Part shown: positions 39,808-50,661 of the stretch, piece after piece
Layout of the letters: each line of letters opens with the position of its first letter
Numbering within the stretch: position 1 is the first letter of the stretch
Source: Vibrio gigantis
GTDB lineage: Bacteria > Pseudomonadota > Gammaproteobacteria > Enterobacterales > Vibrionaceae
Direction: 5' to 3'
Length of the DNA stretch: 64,000 bases
Assembly: GCF_024347515.1 (NCBI RefSeq)
Contig: NZ_AP025492.1
Coordinates: 372,001-436,000, forward strand
Notes under the pieces: generated by a model
Database searches by the model: none
What the model was told of the DNA's origin: nothing
What the model saw: the letters and a program-made list of their open reading frames with translations, nothing else
Position numbers and translations under genes: made by a program

Positions 39808-39927
39808 GGCATTCTCCTGATAGCTGACTACTAAGACCTTGTGCTTTACGGTTTTCTTTCATGGCTCTTAAGTTAAATAACAGATCAGAGTTTGGTAGAC
39901 ACTTTAAGCTAAGGCTGAACCAAATAA

Positions 39928-39954
39928 AAAAGGTTGGCACTAAGCCAACCTTTT
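39928..39954 (-). terminator. Terminator of the leuABCD operon
   Basis: Stem AAAAGGTTGGC / GCCAACCTTTT with loop ACTAA; on the minus strand six T follow directly. It lies 37 bases after the leuD stop. Confidence 0.9.
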
Positions 39955-39990
39955 CGAACTTTGATACTGCTTTTCTATTGCAAGGCTTCT

Positions 39991-40593
39991 TTATTTTAGG
40001 AAGCTTGGAATCTTCTCTTCATACGCAGAAATCTTATCAGCATGCTGCAGCGTTAGGCCGATGTTGTCTAAGCCATTCAGTAGGCAGTGACGACGGAATT
40101 CATCAATTTCAAACGAGTACTCTTTACCATTTGCGCTCACTTTCATTGCTTCTAGATCAACGGTAACTTCTGCGCCTTCATTCGCTTCTACGAATTGGAA
40201 GATCTCATCCACTTCTTGCTCAGTCAATCGAACTGGAACCATTTGGTTGTTGATCGAGTTACCGTAGAAAATGTCTGCAAAGCTTGGTGCAATCATCACT
40301 TGAATACCGTAATCGGCAAGAGCCCAAGGTGCGTGTTCACGAGATGAACCACAACCAAAGTTCTCACGAGCCAGTAGAATTGAAGCGCCTTTATAGCGTG
40401 GTGCGTTCATTACAAACTCAGGGTTCGGTTGTTGGCCTGCGTCATCTAAGAAGCGCCAATCGTGGAACAAGTGCTTACCAAAACCAATGCGGTTTACTTT
40501 CTGTAGGAACTGCTTTGGAATGATCGCATCAGTATCGATGTTGGCCGTATCTAGAGGAACGACTAATCCGGTGTGTTGTTGAAAACCTGACAT
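39991..40593 (-). CDS. leuD: 3-isopropylmalate dehydratase small subunit
   Basis: Swivel subunit (200 residues) of isopropylmalate isomerase, working with LeuC. Marked by [17 protein letters not shown] and [14 protein letters not shown]. Last gene of the leucine operon, 14 bases after leuC, followed by an intrinsic terminator. Confidence 0.97.
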   Translation of the reverse strand: MSGFQQHTGLVVPLDTANIDTDAIIPKQFLQKVNRIGFGKHLFHDWRFLDDAGQQPNPEFVMNAPRYKGASILLARENFGCGSSREHAPWALADYGIQVMIAPSFADIFYGNSINNQMVPVRLTEQEVDEIFQFVEANEGAEVTVDLEAMKVSANGKEYSFEIDEFRRHCLLNGLDNIGLTLQHADKISAYEEKIPSFLK

Positions 40594-40607
40594 GTTAAAT
40601 CCTCTAA

Positions 40608-42020
40608 TTAAAGTTCACGAATATCGACAAAGTGACCGGCGATCGCTGCTGCGGCAGCCATTGCAGGGCTAACTAGGTGCGTACGACCATCACGGCCTTG
40701 GCGACCTTCAAAGTTACGGTTTGATGTAGAAGCACAGCGCTCTTGTGGACCAAGACGGTCGTTGTTCATTGCAAGGCACATAGAACAGCCAGGTAAACGC
40801 CATTCGAAGCCTGCTTCTTTGAAGATAACATCTAAGCCTTCAGCTTCTGCTTGTGCTTTAACTTGCTCTGAACCCGGAACAATAAGCGCTTGCACATGTT
40901 TTGCAACTTGGCGACCTTTCGCTACCGCTGCTGCTGCACGCATGTCTTCGATACGCGAGTTAGTACAAGAGCCCACAAACACTTTATCGACGTTGTAATC
41001 AGATAGAGATTTACCTGCTTCAAGGCCCATGTAAGCTAGTGCTTTTTCAGCTGACGCTTTTTCAACAGGGTCAGCAAAGCTTTCTGGTGCAGGGATTGGC
41101 GTGTCTACCGAGATAACCTGACCTGGGTTAGTGCCCCAAGTAACTTGTGGTTTGATGTCTGCTGCTTCTAAAGTAACAACCGCATCGAATTCAGCATCAG
41201 CATCAGTTTTTAACGTATCCCAGTATTTGATTGCAGCGTCTAAGTCTTCGCCTTGTGGAGAGAACTTACGACCTTTGATGTATTCGTAGGTCGTTGTATC
41301 TGGTGCAATTAGGCCAGCTTTAGCGCCAAGCTCGATAGCCATGTTACATACCGTCATACGGCCTTCCATCGTAAGGTCAGTAATCGCCTCACCACAGAAT
41401 TCAACTACGTAGCCAGTACCGCCTGCGGCTGTTGTTTTACCGATGATCGCTAGCACGACATCTTTGGCAGTGATACCTGGAGCAACCTTGCCTTTTACTT
41501 CAATCTTCATCGTTTTAGCGCGAGCTTGTTTCAGCGTTTGAGTTGCTAGAACGTGCTCAACTTCTGAAGTACCAATACCAAATGCTAAAGAACCAAATGC
41601 ACCATGTGTTGCGGTGTGTGAGTCACCACATACGATAGTCATACCCGGTAGCGTAATACCTAGTTCAGGGCCCATTACGTGCACAATACCTTGGTATTTA
41701 TGGTTTAGGTCGTAAAGCGTTACACCAAACTCTTCACAGTTCTTCGATAGCGTTTCCATTTGGATACGAGCCATCTCACCAGAAGCGTTGATGTCTTTGG
41801 TTTGGGTTGATACGTTGTGATCCATGGTCGCGAAAGTTTTGCCTACTTGGCGTACTTTACGGCCTTTTTCACGTAAGCCGTCAAACGCTTGAGGTGACGT
41901 TACTTCGTGAACTAGGTGGCGGTCGATATAAAGGATCGGGTTTTCGCCTTCCGCTGCTACTGCAACGTGCGCGTCGTAAACTTTTTCGTATAAGGTTTTG
42001 GCTTGCTGGTTTGTCGACAT
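40608..42020 (-). CDS. leuC: 3-isopropylmalate dehydratase large subunit
   Basis: Aconitase-family [4Fe-4S] enzyme subunit (470 residues) that isomerises 2- to 3-isopropylmalate. The cluster cysteines are seen in FVGSCTNSR and [10 protein letters not shown]; the [13 protein letters not shown] segment is typical. Length equals that of enteric LeuC-type proteins. It sits 117 bases after leuB and just before leuD. Confidence 0.97.
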   Translation of the reverse strand: MSTNQQAKTLYEKVYDAHVAVAAEGENPILYIDRHLVHEVTSPQAFDGLREKGRKVRQVGKTFATMDHNVSTQTKDINASGEMARIQMETLSKNCEEFGVTLYDLNHKYQGIVHVMGPELGITLPGMTIVCGDSHTATHGAFGSLAFGIGTSEVEHVLATQTLKQARAKTMKIEVKGKVAPGITAKDVVLAIIGKTTAAGGTGYVVEFCGEAITDLTMEGRMTVCNMAIELGAKAGLIAPDTTTYEYIKGRKFSPQGEDLDAAIKYWDTLKTDADAEFDAVVTLEAADIKPQVTWGTNPGQVISVDTPIPAPESFADPVEKASAEKALAYMGLEAGKSLSDYNVDKVFVGSCTNSRIEDMRAAAAVAKGRQVAKHVQALIVPGSEQVKAQAEAEGLDVIFKEAGFEWRLPGCSMCLAMNNDRLGPQERCASTSNRNFEGRQGRDGRTHLVSPAMAAAAAIAGHFVDIREL

Positions 42021-42137
42021 AGCTTTTCTTCCTTGGGAGCATCAGTCCCAGTGTTTGTTTCGAGCCAAGTCATGCAATTTTGCAGACTTGGCTTGATATT
42101 ATTCTTATGTACTTGCTTCTATTTCCGAGCTATTAGC

Positions 42138-43238
<1,101 letters not shown>

Positions 43239-43325
43239 TTAATTCTTGTTACTGAGCTTTTCGCTCGTTTTAAATTTTGTCCCTAAAGCCAATAACATCG
43301 GCTCTAGGGCTCTGTTATTGGGTGC

Positions 43326-44873
43326 TTAAACTGTCGCGATTTTTTGCTGTTTCATTTCAGCAATGGTGTCTGCGCGTTGAATGCTATTGATAACGTGCAG
43401 TAGCGCTTGACCAGAAGCTTCAACGATATCCGTTGAAACGCCCGTACCGTGGTACTTACGGCCTTTATAGTTAGCAATAATATCAGCTTGGCCTAGGCCA
43501 TCTTCGCCTTCACCTTTCGCGGTAAGGTCGAATTTATCCAATGCAATTTCGTAACCAGTTAAGCGGTAGATGCATTGGTATAAAGCATCAACAGGGCCGT
43601 TACCTACAGCCGCTTCGCATTTCTCTTCATCACCACATTGCAGCTTGATGCTGGTGGTAGACATAACACTACCAGATTGTACGCTTAGGTAGTTAAGTTT
43701 ATAGAAGTCATCTTCGTCACGTAGATTTGCGAAGTGCATTAATGCTTCTAAGTCGTAATCGAACACTTGGCCTTTACGGTCAGCAAGCTTCAAGAAGTCT
43801 TCGTACAATGAATCTAGGTTGTACTCATTGTCTTTGTAGCCCATTGCGTCCATGTGGCTCTTAACTGCTGCACGACCACTGCGGCTTGTTAGGTTTAATG
43901 CTTTGTTTTTTAAGCCAATAGACTCAGGGGTCATGATCTCGTAAGTGTTTTTGTTCTTAAGCATGCCATCTTGGTGGATACCTGAAGAGTGGCTGAATGC
44001 GTTAGCACCAACGATTGCTTTGTTGTCTTGAATTGGCATGTGGCAAAGTTGGCTTACCAACTTACTGGTGCGGTGAATCTCTTTGTGGTCCAAACCAGTG
44101 TGAACACCCAAAAGCTCTTGACGAGTTTTGATGATCATTGCGATTTCTTCTAAAGAACAGTTACCTGCACGCTCACCAATACCATTGATTGTGCCTTCAA
44201 TTTGTCGAGCCCCCGCTTGAACCGCAGCAATTGAGTTAGCAACCGACATACCTAAGTCATCGTGGCAGTGAACAGATATGATCGCTTGATCGATGTTTGG
44301 TACGCGATCAAATAGCGTTTGGATAATGCCACCGAATTCATTTGGTACTGTGTAGCCTACAGTATCTGGAATATTGATGGTTTTTGCGCCAGCGTTGATA
44401 GCAGCTTCAACCATACGACATAGGTTGTCGATAGGTGTACGACCTGCATCTTCACAAGAGAATTCAACATCATCTGTGTAGTTACGCGCATGTTTAACGG
44501 CTTTTACTGCCATCTCTACTACATCGTCGTAACTGCGGCGTAATTTGTCTTGTACGTGAACCGTCGATGTCGAAATGAAGGTATGAATACGGAACTGCTC
44601 AGCGACTTTTAACGCTTCTGCCGCTGCGTCGATGTCTTTTGCTACTGCGCGAGAAAGCGCACAGATGCGGCTATCTTTAATATTTTTTGCGATGGTTTGT
44701 ACTGATTCGAAATCGCCTGGTGATGACACAGGGAAGCCTGCTTCAATAACATCTACACCCAGTCGTTCAAGTGCATAAGCGATCTGTAATTTCTCTTTTA
44801 CCGTAAGACTTGCGGCCAACGCTTGCTCGCCATCACGTAAGGTCGTGTCAAAAATTATCACTTGATCGTTCAT
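43326..44873 (-). CDS. leuA: 2-isopropylmalate synthase
   Basis: First committed enzyme of leucine synthesis (515 residues), condensing acetyl-CoA with 2-ketoisovalerate. The TIM barrel has [18 protein letters not shown] and the metal-binding [13 protein letters not shown] motif. The C-terminal part (about 390-515) is the leucine-feedback domain. It is the first structural gene after the leader peptide and attenuator described upstream. Confidence 0.97.
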   Translation of the reverse strand: MNDQVIIFDTTLRDGEQALAASLTVKEKLQIAYALERLGVDVIEAGFPVSSPGDFESVQTIAKNIKDSRICALSRAVAKDIDAAAEALKVAEQFRIHTFISTSTVHVQDKLRRSYDDVVEMAVKAVKHARNYTDDVEFSCEDAGRTPIDNLCRMVEAAINAGAKTINIPDTVGYTVPNEFGGIIQTLFDRVPNIDQAIISVHCHDDLGMSVANSIAAVQAGARQIEGTINGIGERAGNCSLEEIAMIIKTRQELLGVHTGLDHKEIHRTSKLVSQLCHMPIQDNKAIVGANAFSHSSGIHQDGMLKNKNTYEIMTPESIGLKNKALNLTSRSGRAAVKSHMDAMGYKDNEYNLDSLYEDFLKLADRKGQVFDYDLEALMHFANLRDEDDFYKLNYLSVQSGSVMSTTSIKLQCGDEEKCEAAVGNGPVDALYQCIYRLTGYEIALDKFDLTAKGEGEDGLGQADIIANYKGRKYHGTGVSTDIVEASGQALLHVINSIQRADTIAEMKQQKIATV

Positions 44874-44954
44874 GGGTGCTTCCTTATATCGATAATGAAT
44901 CGATTGCTATCCAAATTATTATTAAGAATGATGTTCTTTTAAAAGTGCCAGTTA

Positions 44955-44981
44955 CAAAAAAACCCGCTCAGCGCGGGTTTT
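44955..44981 (-). terminator. Attenuator of the leu operon
   Basis: On the minus strand AAACCCGC and GCGGGTTT form a stem followed by seven T, 82 bases before leuA and 28 after the leader-peptide stop. Its 5' arm CCCGCGC (44977-44971) is exactly complementary to GCGCGGG at the end of the leader ORF (45019-45013), which can therefore act as antiterminator when the ribosome stalls upstream on the Leu codons. Confidence 0.9.
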
Positions 44982-44982
44982 A

Positions 44983-45083
44983 ATATTTGTGTAGTTCTTG
45001 ACCCACAACTTACCCGCGCGATTGGTTCACGATAAGGAGAAGTTTCAGCAGTCGAGAAGAAGAAAAAATCATTACACAAATAT
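44983..45083 (-). promoter_or_regulatory. Inverted repeat enclosing the leu leader ORF
   Basis: Perfect 11-base arms ATATTTGTGTA (44983-44993) and TACACAAATAT (45073-45083). On the minus-strand RNA one arm ends at the base before the leader AUG, and the other lies 5 bases before the attenuator stem. The pairing would close a loop around the entire leader and could mask its start region. Confidence 0.6.
45010..45072 (-). CDS. leuL: leu operon leader peptide
   Basis: A 20-codon minus-strand ORF, too short for routine ORF calling: MIFSSSRLLKLLLIVNQSRG. Five of 20 codons are Leu, clustered as CTG CTG AAA CTT CTC CTT, followed by ATC GTG (Ile, Val). It ends in CGC GGG, whose bases pair with the attenuator stem. 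This is the classic layout of transcription attenuation by leucyl-tRNA supply. The upstream ribosome site is weak (GGATA). Confidence 0.85.
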   Translation of the reverse strand: MIFSSSRLLKLLLIVNQSRG

Positions 45084-45106
45084 CCGTAAATAAACTGTTA
45101 ACACCA

Positions 45107-45135
45107 TATTTACCGCAATTTATTCTGAGCGTCAA
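45107..45135 (-). promoter_or_regulatory. Probable leu operon promoter
   Basis: Minus strand: -35 TTGACG (45135-45130), 17-base spacer, -10 TAAATA (45112-45107). The -35 is strong and the -10 poor. Predicted start near 45100, about 28 bases before the leader AUG. Confidence 0.5.
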
Positions 45136-45341
45136 ACAAGAAAATCCAATATCAGTATGCTTTGGCGGTGTTTTTGTTTGGTTTGTGCTGCTTTAGTGTT
45201 GTTTGTTGGTGTTATCGGCTGATTGAGTGTTTCGTACTGGGCGGTTAGTTTATCGTTTGGCTGATGTGTAGGTTAAAACTTTGTAGTAAATCTTTTTGAT
45301 GGAACGATTCACCAATAAAATTTAAAGGGCAGATAAATTAA

Positions 45342-45357
45342 TTAATCATTTGATTAA
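45342..45357. promoter_or_regulatory. Second TetR-operator-like palindrome
   Basis: TTAATCATTTGATTAA shares the core TTAATCA-NN-TGATTAA with the large palindrome 70 bases downstream. Probably a second site for the adjacent TetR regulator. Confidence 0.6.
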
Positions 45358-45394
45358 ATAGTGAGTAATTAATCTTCTACTGTTCCGCCTGTTT

Positions 45395-45430
45395 ATCTCT
45401 ATAATTAATCAGATGATTAATTATAGAGAT
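45395..45430. promoter_or_regulatory. 36-bp palindrome, probable TetR operator
   Basis: Perfect 16-base arms (ATCTCTATAATTAATC and its complement) around AGAT, ending 11 bases before the tetR-family start and overlapping the ribosome-site region. Contains the same TTAATCA-NN-TGATTAA core as 45342-45357. Autoregulation of the efflux operon is the likely role. Confidence 0.75.
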
Positions 45431-45441
45431 GGATTTTTGCC

Positions 45442-46101
45442 ATGACGGCACGAAAAGCGGGGCGACCTCAAAAGAACTTAGATGTTCGACAGTTATTAAT
45501 TGAGCATGCTCGTGATCTGTTTGTCGTGCAGCCATACGACAAGGTCTCGACACGCCTGATTGCAGATCGTGCGGGTGTGAACATAGCGATGATCCGTTAT
45601 TACTTTGGCAGTAAGGCCGGGTTGTTTGAAGCTATGTTGCGTGAAACGTTACGACCTATGCAATTGCAGATGCAGAGATTGGTTGAAGAGAGTAGTCACG
45701 AGAACTTTCTTGATTTAATGCGGACTTACTACAAAGAGATGGTCAAGGTTCCTAAGTTTCCTCGCTTGATTGCCCAAGTGATGAATATGCCTCCCTCTGA
45801 AGTGCAAAGAGAGTTGCTCGAAAAGGTTTTCTTCGATGTGGCTAAGCCAGCCCAAGATGTCATTTTTGAAAAGTTGGTAGCACAAGGTGTCTTAAGAAAA
45901 GATATGGATCCCAAACTCTGTCGCGTGTCGTATATAAGCTTGATGGTGTTTCCTTTCATCGCTCCGCCGCCTTTATTGGCAATCCATGGTATTGAAATTA
46001 ATGAAGAATTTCTTAATCGTTTAATCGAACACAACATTCAACTGATGACTGAAGGCTTTATCAACGCACCTAGCCCTTCTTCCGTTCAGGACCAAAGATA
46101 A
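45442..46101 (+). CDS. TetR-family transcriptional regulator of the RND module
   Basis: 219-residue regulator. The N-terminal TetR helix-turn-helix (about 10-58) is clear from VSTRLIADRAGVNIAMIRYYFGSKAGLFEAML-type sequence; the C-terminal ligand domain is not close to a named family I recognise. Its stop overlaps the start of the membrane-fusion gene (TAATG), so regulator, adaptor and pump form one operon under the palindromic operator upstream. It probably represses its own operon; the ligand is unknown. Confidence 0.9.
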   Translation: MTARKAGRPQKNLDVRQLLIEHARDLFVVQPYDKVSTRLIADRAGVNIAMIRYYFGSKAGLFEAMLRETLRPMQLQMQRLVEESSHENFLDLMRTYYKEMVKVPKFPRLIAQVMNMPPSEVQRELLEKVFFDVAKPAQDVIFEKLVAQGVLRKDMDPKLCRVSYISLMVFPFIAPPPLLAIHGIEINEEFLNRLIEHNIQLMTEGFINAPSPSSVQDQR

Positions 46102-47438
46102 TGAAAATAAATAAAAAACTACTCTTCTTTCCAGCACTTGCGGTTGGGGTTATTGGCCTTGTCGCAGCGATTAACTTGAAGCCGGATCTTCCAACCAAAC
46201 CTGCCGGTGATAGAGCTCGCTTAGTTGACACTGTGAGCCTAGAACAGCAGTTGATCGCACCGTTAGCGGTTGGCTTTGGCAAAGTAGTGCCAAAAGTCGA
46301 ATGGAAAGCGATTGCCGAGGTAACAGGGCAAATCGTGTATCGACACCCGGATCTTGAGAAAGGGCAGGTGATCCCTGCGGGAACGGACGTACTCAAGGTT
46401 GATCCACTGGATTACGAATTGAAACTGATACAAGCAGAGGCGGATCTAAAATCAAGCCAAACCTCACTAGCTAAATTGAATCAAGAAGAAGATAACCTCA
46501 ATCAGACTCTTAAGATCGAAAAGAATCGCTTAGTGATCAGCAACAAAGAGCTACAACGTAAACAAAATCTGCGTAAGAAAGGGCTGACTTCTCAATCGGA
46601 TGTCGACCTACAACAACAAAGTGCATTGTCTCAGCAGAAATTGGTTTTGGATATCGCGAACCAAATCGCTTTAATGCCAGACGAAAAGCGTGTAGCGGAA
46701 GCAGTCATTAAGGTCAACGTATCTAAAGTGAAAGAGGCGCAACGCTCTCTTGATAAAACCACCATCACTTTGCCAAGGGCAATGCGAATTGCTCAGGTTG
46801 ATATTGAACAAAATCAAGTGGTTAATCTTCAACAAGAGATGTTTATTGCTCACGGAATTAATGTCATGGAAGTGGAGGCGCAACTCTCTATTCACGATAT
46901 GCAAACTTTAGCCTCCAGTTTTAACCAGTTCCCTCGCGATGCTGCAGGAATCCCTAATCCTCACGAAGCGCCAATCAAAGCAAGCATTCAACTTAACAGT
47001 GGCAACCTAAACCTTAGCTGGCCTGCGAAAGTGGCAAGAATCAGCGAAACGGTGGATGAAAACCAAGCGACGGCAGGGATTATTCTCGAGATCGCTCAAG
47101 ACTACTCACAATTGCAACCAGATAGTGCGACACCTTTGGTTAACGGTATGTTTGTAAAAGCCGAGATTGAGGGGGGCGCCAATCTGAGTTGGGTGGTTCC
47201 AGAGCGAGCACTGCATGGTGATAAGGTTTACCTGATGGATGACAACCAGCGCTTGCAAGTGGTGAATGTTGAAGTGCTTTATCGCAGAGACAATCAAGTG
47301 GTAGTGAGTGGTGAGCTACAAACCGGAGACAAATTGGTTCTCAATGATGTCCTGCCAGCAATCGAAGGCATGTTATTAAAAGAGTCAAATCCTGAAAAGG
47401 TTGAGCTTGAATCTGATACTCAGGAGAGTGCGTCATGA
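46101..47438 (+). CDS. RND efflux periplasmic adaptor (HlyD/AcrA family)
   Basis: 445-residue membrane-fusion protein. An N-terminal membrane anchor (about 7-25, FFPALAVGVIGLVAAI) is followed by barrel-sandwich halves flanking a long alpha-helical hairpin (about 110-220, rich in Gln, Lys, Leu with coiled-coil character), a beta-barrel domain and a membrane-proximal domain. No lipobox Cys is seen. It links the inner-membrane pump to an outer-membrane channel, which is not encoded here. Overlaps the pump gene by 4 bases. Confidence 0.9.
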   Translation: MKINKKLLFFPALAVGVIGLVAAINLKPDLPTKPAGDRARLVDTVSLEQQLIAPLAVGFGKVVPKVEWKAIAEVTGQIVYRHPDLEKGQVIPAGTDVLKVDPLDYELKLIQAEADLKSSQTSLAKLNQEEDNLNQTLKIEKNRLVISNKELQRKQNLRKKGLTSQSDVDLQQQSALSQQKLVLDIANQIALMPDEKRVAEAVIKVNVSKVKEAQRSLDKTTITLPRAMRIAQVDIEQNQVVNLQQEMFIAHGINVMEVEAQLSIHDMQTLASSFNQFPRDAAGIPNPHEAPIKASIQLNSGNLNLSWPAKVARISETVDENQATAGIILEIAQDYSQLQPDSATPLVNGMFVKAEIEGGANLSWVVPERALHGDKVYLMDDNQRLQVVNVEVLYRRDNQVVVSGELQTGDKLVLNDVLPAIEGMLLKESNPEKVELESDTQESAS

Positions 47439-50400
47439 TCAAGTTCTTCTCTAGGCACCCAACAGCAGCCAACTTGTTGATGCTTGGTTTGTTGATCATG
47501 GGTATAAGTTCACTCTCAACCATCAAACGTGAAACCTTCCCCGCTTATGATCCACCTTACATTATGGCGGCCATCGTTTATCCCGGCGCTTCTCCACAAG
47601 AAGTAGAAGAGAGCTTATGTGTGCGAATGGAAGATGCAGTCGATGGCTTGGCCAACATTGAAGAGACTCAGTGTGAAGCGATCGAAGGCAGTGCTCGTCT
47701 TATTCTGAAACTTAATGAGAAAGCAGACATCGGTCGAATGCTGGTGGACGTGCAAACTCAGATCAACTCGATCAATGACTTCCCAACTGAGATTGAATCT
47801 CCTGTTGTTCAAGAGCTAGATTGGAATGAACCTGTTGTGGATATCGCAATTACAGCCGAAACCTCATGGCCAGAGCTTAAAGCCTACGCGGAAGATCTTA
47901 AGCGCACTATGAAGCTCGATTACGATGTCTCTTTGGTCGAAGTCAGCGGATTTTCAGATCATCAATACCGAGTAGAATTAGACACCCAAGCCATTCGCCA
48001 ATTGGGTTTGAGCGTCGGTGATATTGCCGATCAGATAGGCCGTCAAAATGTAAAGCTTCCGAGTGGTAACGTTGAAACACCAGACAAGAACTTTTTGATT
48101 CGTTTTGACGAGAGGCGAATTACGCCTGTTGAACTGGAAAGTATCGTGGTTGGATCTGCGCCTAATGGTTCGGTGATTCGCTTAAGGGACATAGCCAAAA
48201 TAACCGACCGCTTTGAGCTTGATGAACAGAAGGTACTGTTTGATGGTAAGCCTTCTGCGCTATTGAAGATCAGCAAAAACAAAGAAGATGATGCGCTACG
48301 AATCAAGGAGAACGTGACCCGATTCGTTGAAGATCAAAGCGCGATTGCCCCTGATGGTGTGACATTGCAAATGACCAATGATCTCTCGTCTGTGCTTTGG
48401 GATCGTTTAACCATGATGGTACGCAACGGGTGGCAAGGTATTGTGCTGGTGTTTGCCACCATGTGGTTGTTCTTCAGTTTGCGATATTCATTCTGGGTTG
48501 CGGCAGGTTTACCCGTAGCCTTCCTTGGTGGCTTGTTCTTAATGGCCAACCTTGGCCTGTCGATCAACATCATGTCATTGGTCGGCTTATTAATGGCGAT
48601 CGGTATTATGATGGATGATGCCATCGTGATTGCCGAATCGATAGCCTCCCATTTAGATAGGGGGCAAAATGTTGATGATGCGGTGTACAACGGCGTTAAG
48701 AAAGTGCTCCCCGGGGTGTTATCTTCTTTCTTAACCACGGTGTGTATTTTCGGTAGCTTACTGTTCCTTGATGGGGAAATGGGTGCGGTGCTTAAAGCGG
48801 TGCCTCAGGTACTTATCTTGGTGTTGTCGCTGAGTCTAATCGAAGCGTTTCTTATTCTACCAAATCACTTATCTCATTCATTACATAAAGAAAAAAATGA
48901 CAAGCCTGCACTGCGCTTCAAAGTCGTGTTGTTAGAGAAGTTTGAGAACTTCCGCAATACAACCTTGATGAACATGGTCGAGAAGGTCGTGACGTTCCGT
49001 TATGCCTTTATGGGCGGTGTGATAACTCTGCTGTTGTTATCCATCTCCTTGATCGCTGGTGGCGTTGTCAAATTCCAGCCCTTTCCTGAGTTGGATGGCG
49101 ATATTGCCGAGGCGCGTATTATTCTTCCACCGGGCGCATCATTGTCTCAAACCGAAAAAGTCGTCGACAAAATTGTCGCGTCGGCTGAGCGTTTGAACAG
49201 GCAATGGAGCGAAGAGGTTGAGGAAGGCAATACACTGGTCGAGCACATCACCAGCCAATTCAATGCTAACGCCGATGCTAATGAATCTGGCCCACATTTA
49301 GCCACAGTTCGCTTAGACTTACGTGGAGCAGAGAGCCGTAATACGGTTATCGATGACTTCATTGATGCGTGGCGTGAAGATATTGGCGATTTAGCGGATC
49401 CTATTTCATTGGTGTTCAAGCAACCCACTATGGGCCCGGGCGGTCGTGCTATTGAGATTCGTGCTAAGCATGATGACCTGAGTGCATTGAAATCGGCCTC
49501 TTTGGATATTCAGGAATACCTCAATCAGTTTGATGGCGTACACGGTGTGCTTGATGACATGCGCATGGGTAAGGAAGAGATCTTAGTGAAGCTGCGCCCA
49601 GGAGCTGAAACCTACAATGTGAATGGGCAGATGATTGCATCTCAGTTACGAGCGGCTTTCTTTGGGCAAACGGCGGATGAGATTCAAATCGGTGTTGAGA
49701 ATATCTCGATTGAGGTTCGTCTTGATAAAGATCAAGCGGGCGACATACAGCAGCTGGCTAACTTCCCAATCATTACCGCAGATGGCAGTCAGATCCCGCT
49801 AGCAACGTTGGCGACATTAGATTTCCAACGTAACTACGTGCGAATTCAGCGAATTGATGGGTTGAGAACCATCAGTATCTTTGGTGATATTGATAACAAG
49901 AAGGCGAGTTCATCCGCGATTTTGGCTCAGTTCCAAAAAGATGAAGCCGCCAAACTTATTCAGAAATATCCGGGTTTACGCTTTGATTTCGAAGGGGAAG
50001 CTAAAGATGCAGCTAAGACTGGCGCTTCGATGGGCAAAGGATTCTTGCTCGGCTTATTCGGCGTGTTTGCGATTCTTAGCTATCAGTTTAGAAGCTACTT
50101 AGAGCCTGTGGTCGTGATGCTAGCCATTCCACTTGCCTTTATTGGTGTTGTCGTTGGTCACTGGATACTTGGGCACTCTTTGAGTATGCCAAGCATGATG
50201 GGCTTTGTGTCGCTTGCTGGTATTGTGGTTAATGATTCGATCTTGCTAGTTCAGTACATTCGTCACCATGTCGATGAGGGAGATAGCGTGCATGACTCGG
50301 TGGTAAAAGCCAGTCGCGAGCGTTTCAGAGCGGTATTCTTGACCTCAATGACAACTGCGGCAGGTTTGCTACCGCTGTTGACGGAAACCAGCCTACAGGC

Positions 50401-50542
50401 TCAGGTTATCCAGCCATTGGTTATTTCAATCGTGTTCGGCATATTTGCATCGACCCTATTGGTGCTGTTTATGATCCCTGCTGCCTATGCGATCTTGGCT
50501 GACTTTGGTTTAGTGAAAAAGCACGAGCCTCTTTCGTTATAG
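47435..50542 (+). CDS. RND-family efflux pump
   Basis: Proton-driven inner-membrane transporter (1035 residues) of the AcrB/MexB superfamily, with 12 membrane helices and two large periplasmic loops. Helix 4 keeps the acidic proton-relay pair (IGIMMDDAIVIAESIASH). In helix 10 the Lys typical of AcrB is replaced (GIVVNDSILLVQYI), as in other RND subgroups. The start overlaps the adaptor stop (ATGA). No outer-membrane factor lies nearby, so a shared TolC is expected. The substrate is unknown. Confidence 0.93.
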   Translation: MIKFFSRHPTAANLLMLGLLIMGISSLSTIKRETFPAYDPPYIMAAIVYPGASPQEVEESLCVRMEDAVDGLANIEETQCEAIEGSARLILKLNEKADIGRMLVDVQTQINSINDFPTEIESPVVQELDWNEPVVDIAITAETSWPELKAYAEDLKRTMKLDYDVSLVEVSGFSDHQYRVELDTQAIRQLGLSVGDIADQIGRQNVKLPSGNVETPDKNFLIRFDERRITPVELESIVVGSAPNGSVIRLRDIAKITDRFELDEQKVLFDGKPSALLKISKNKEDDALRIKENVTRFVEDQSAIAPDGVTLQMTNDLSSVLWDRLTMMVRNGWQGIVLVFATMWLFFSLRYSFWVAAGLPVAFLGGLFLMANLGLSINIMSLVGLLMAIGIMMDDAIVIAESIASHLDRGQNVDDAVYNGVKKVLPGVLSSFLTTVCIFGSLLFLDGEMGAVLKAVPQVLILVLSLSLIEAFLILPNHLSHSLHKEKNDKPALRFKVVLLEKFENFRNTTLMNMVEKVVTFRYAFMGGVITLLLLSISLIAGGVVKFQPFPELDGDIAEARIILPPGASLSQTEKVVDKIVASAERLNRQWSEEVEEGNTLVEHITSQFNANADANESGPHLATVRLDLRGAESRNTVIDDFIDAWREDIGDLADPISLVFKQPTMGPGGRAIEIRAKHDDLSALKSASLDIQEYLNQFDGVHGVLDDMRMGKEEILVKLRPGAETYNVNGQMIASQLRAAFFGQTADEIQIGVENISIEVRLDKDQAGDIQQLANFPIITADGSQIPLATLATLDFQRNYVRIQRIDGLRTISIFGDIDNKKASSSAILAQFQKDEAAKLIQKYPGLRFDFEGEAKDAAKTGASMGKGFLLGLFGVFAILSYQFRSYLEPVVVMLAIPLAFIGVVVGHWILGHSLSMPSMMGFVSLAGIVVNDSILLVQYIRHHVDEGDSVHDSVVKASRERFRAVFLTSMTTAAGLLPLLTETSLQAQVIQPLVISIVFGIFASTLLVLFMIPAAYAILADFGLVKKHEPLSL

Positions 50543-50573
50543 AGTTTTGGAATTAGAAAATATGCAATTAACA

Positions 50574-50598
50574 ATAAAGCGGCCTAGTGCCGCTTTAT
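50574..50598 (+). terminator. Terminator after the RND operon
   Basis: Arms ATAAAGCGGC / GCCGCTTTAT with loop CTAGT and a weak T tract. The IS begins 11 bases downstream. Confidence 0.65.
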
Positions 50599-50661
50599 CT
50601 TTATAGGGTGTACCGTCCTAAATATGGTTGACACATTTCCAACATGAAATTGGAGAGTGTC

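Noticed and set aside
50606..50610. Five-base target duplication GGGTG for the IS
   Set aside because: The TG belongs to the IS terminus by IS3 convention and matches the inverted repeat; a 3-base GGG duplication is the simpler reading.
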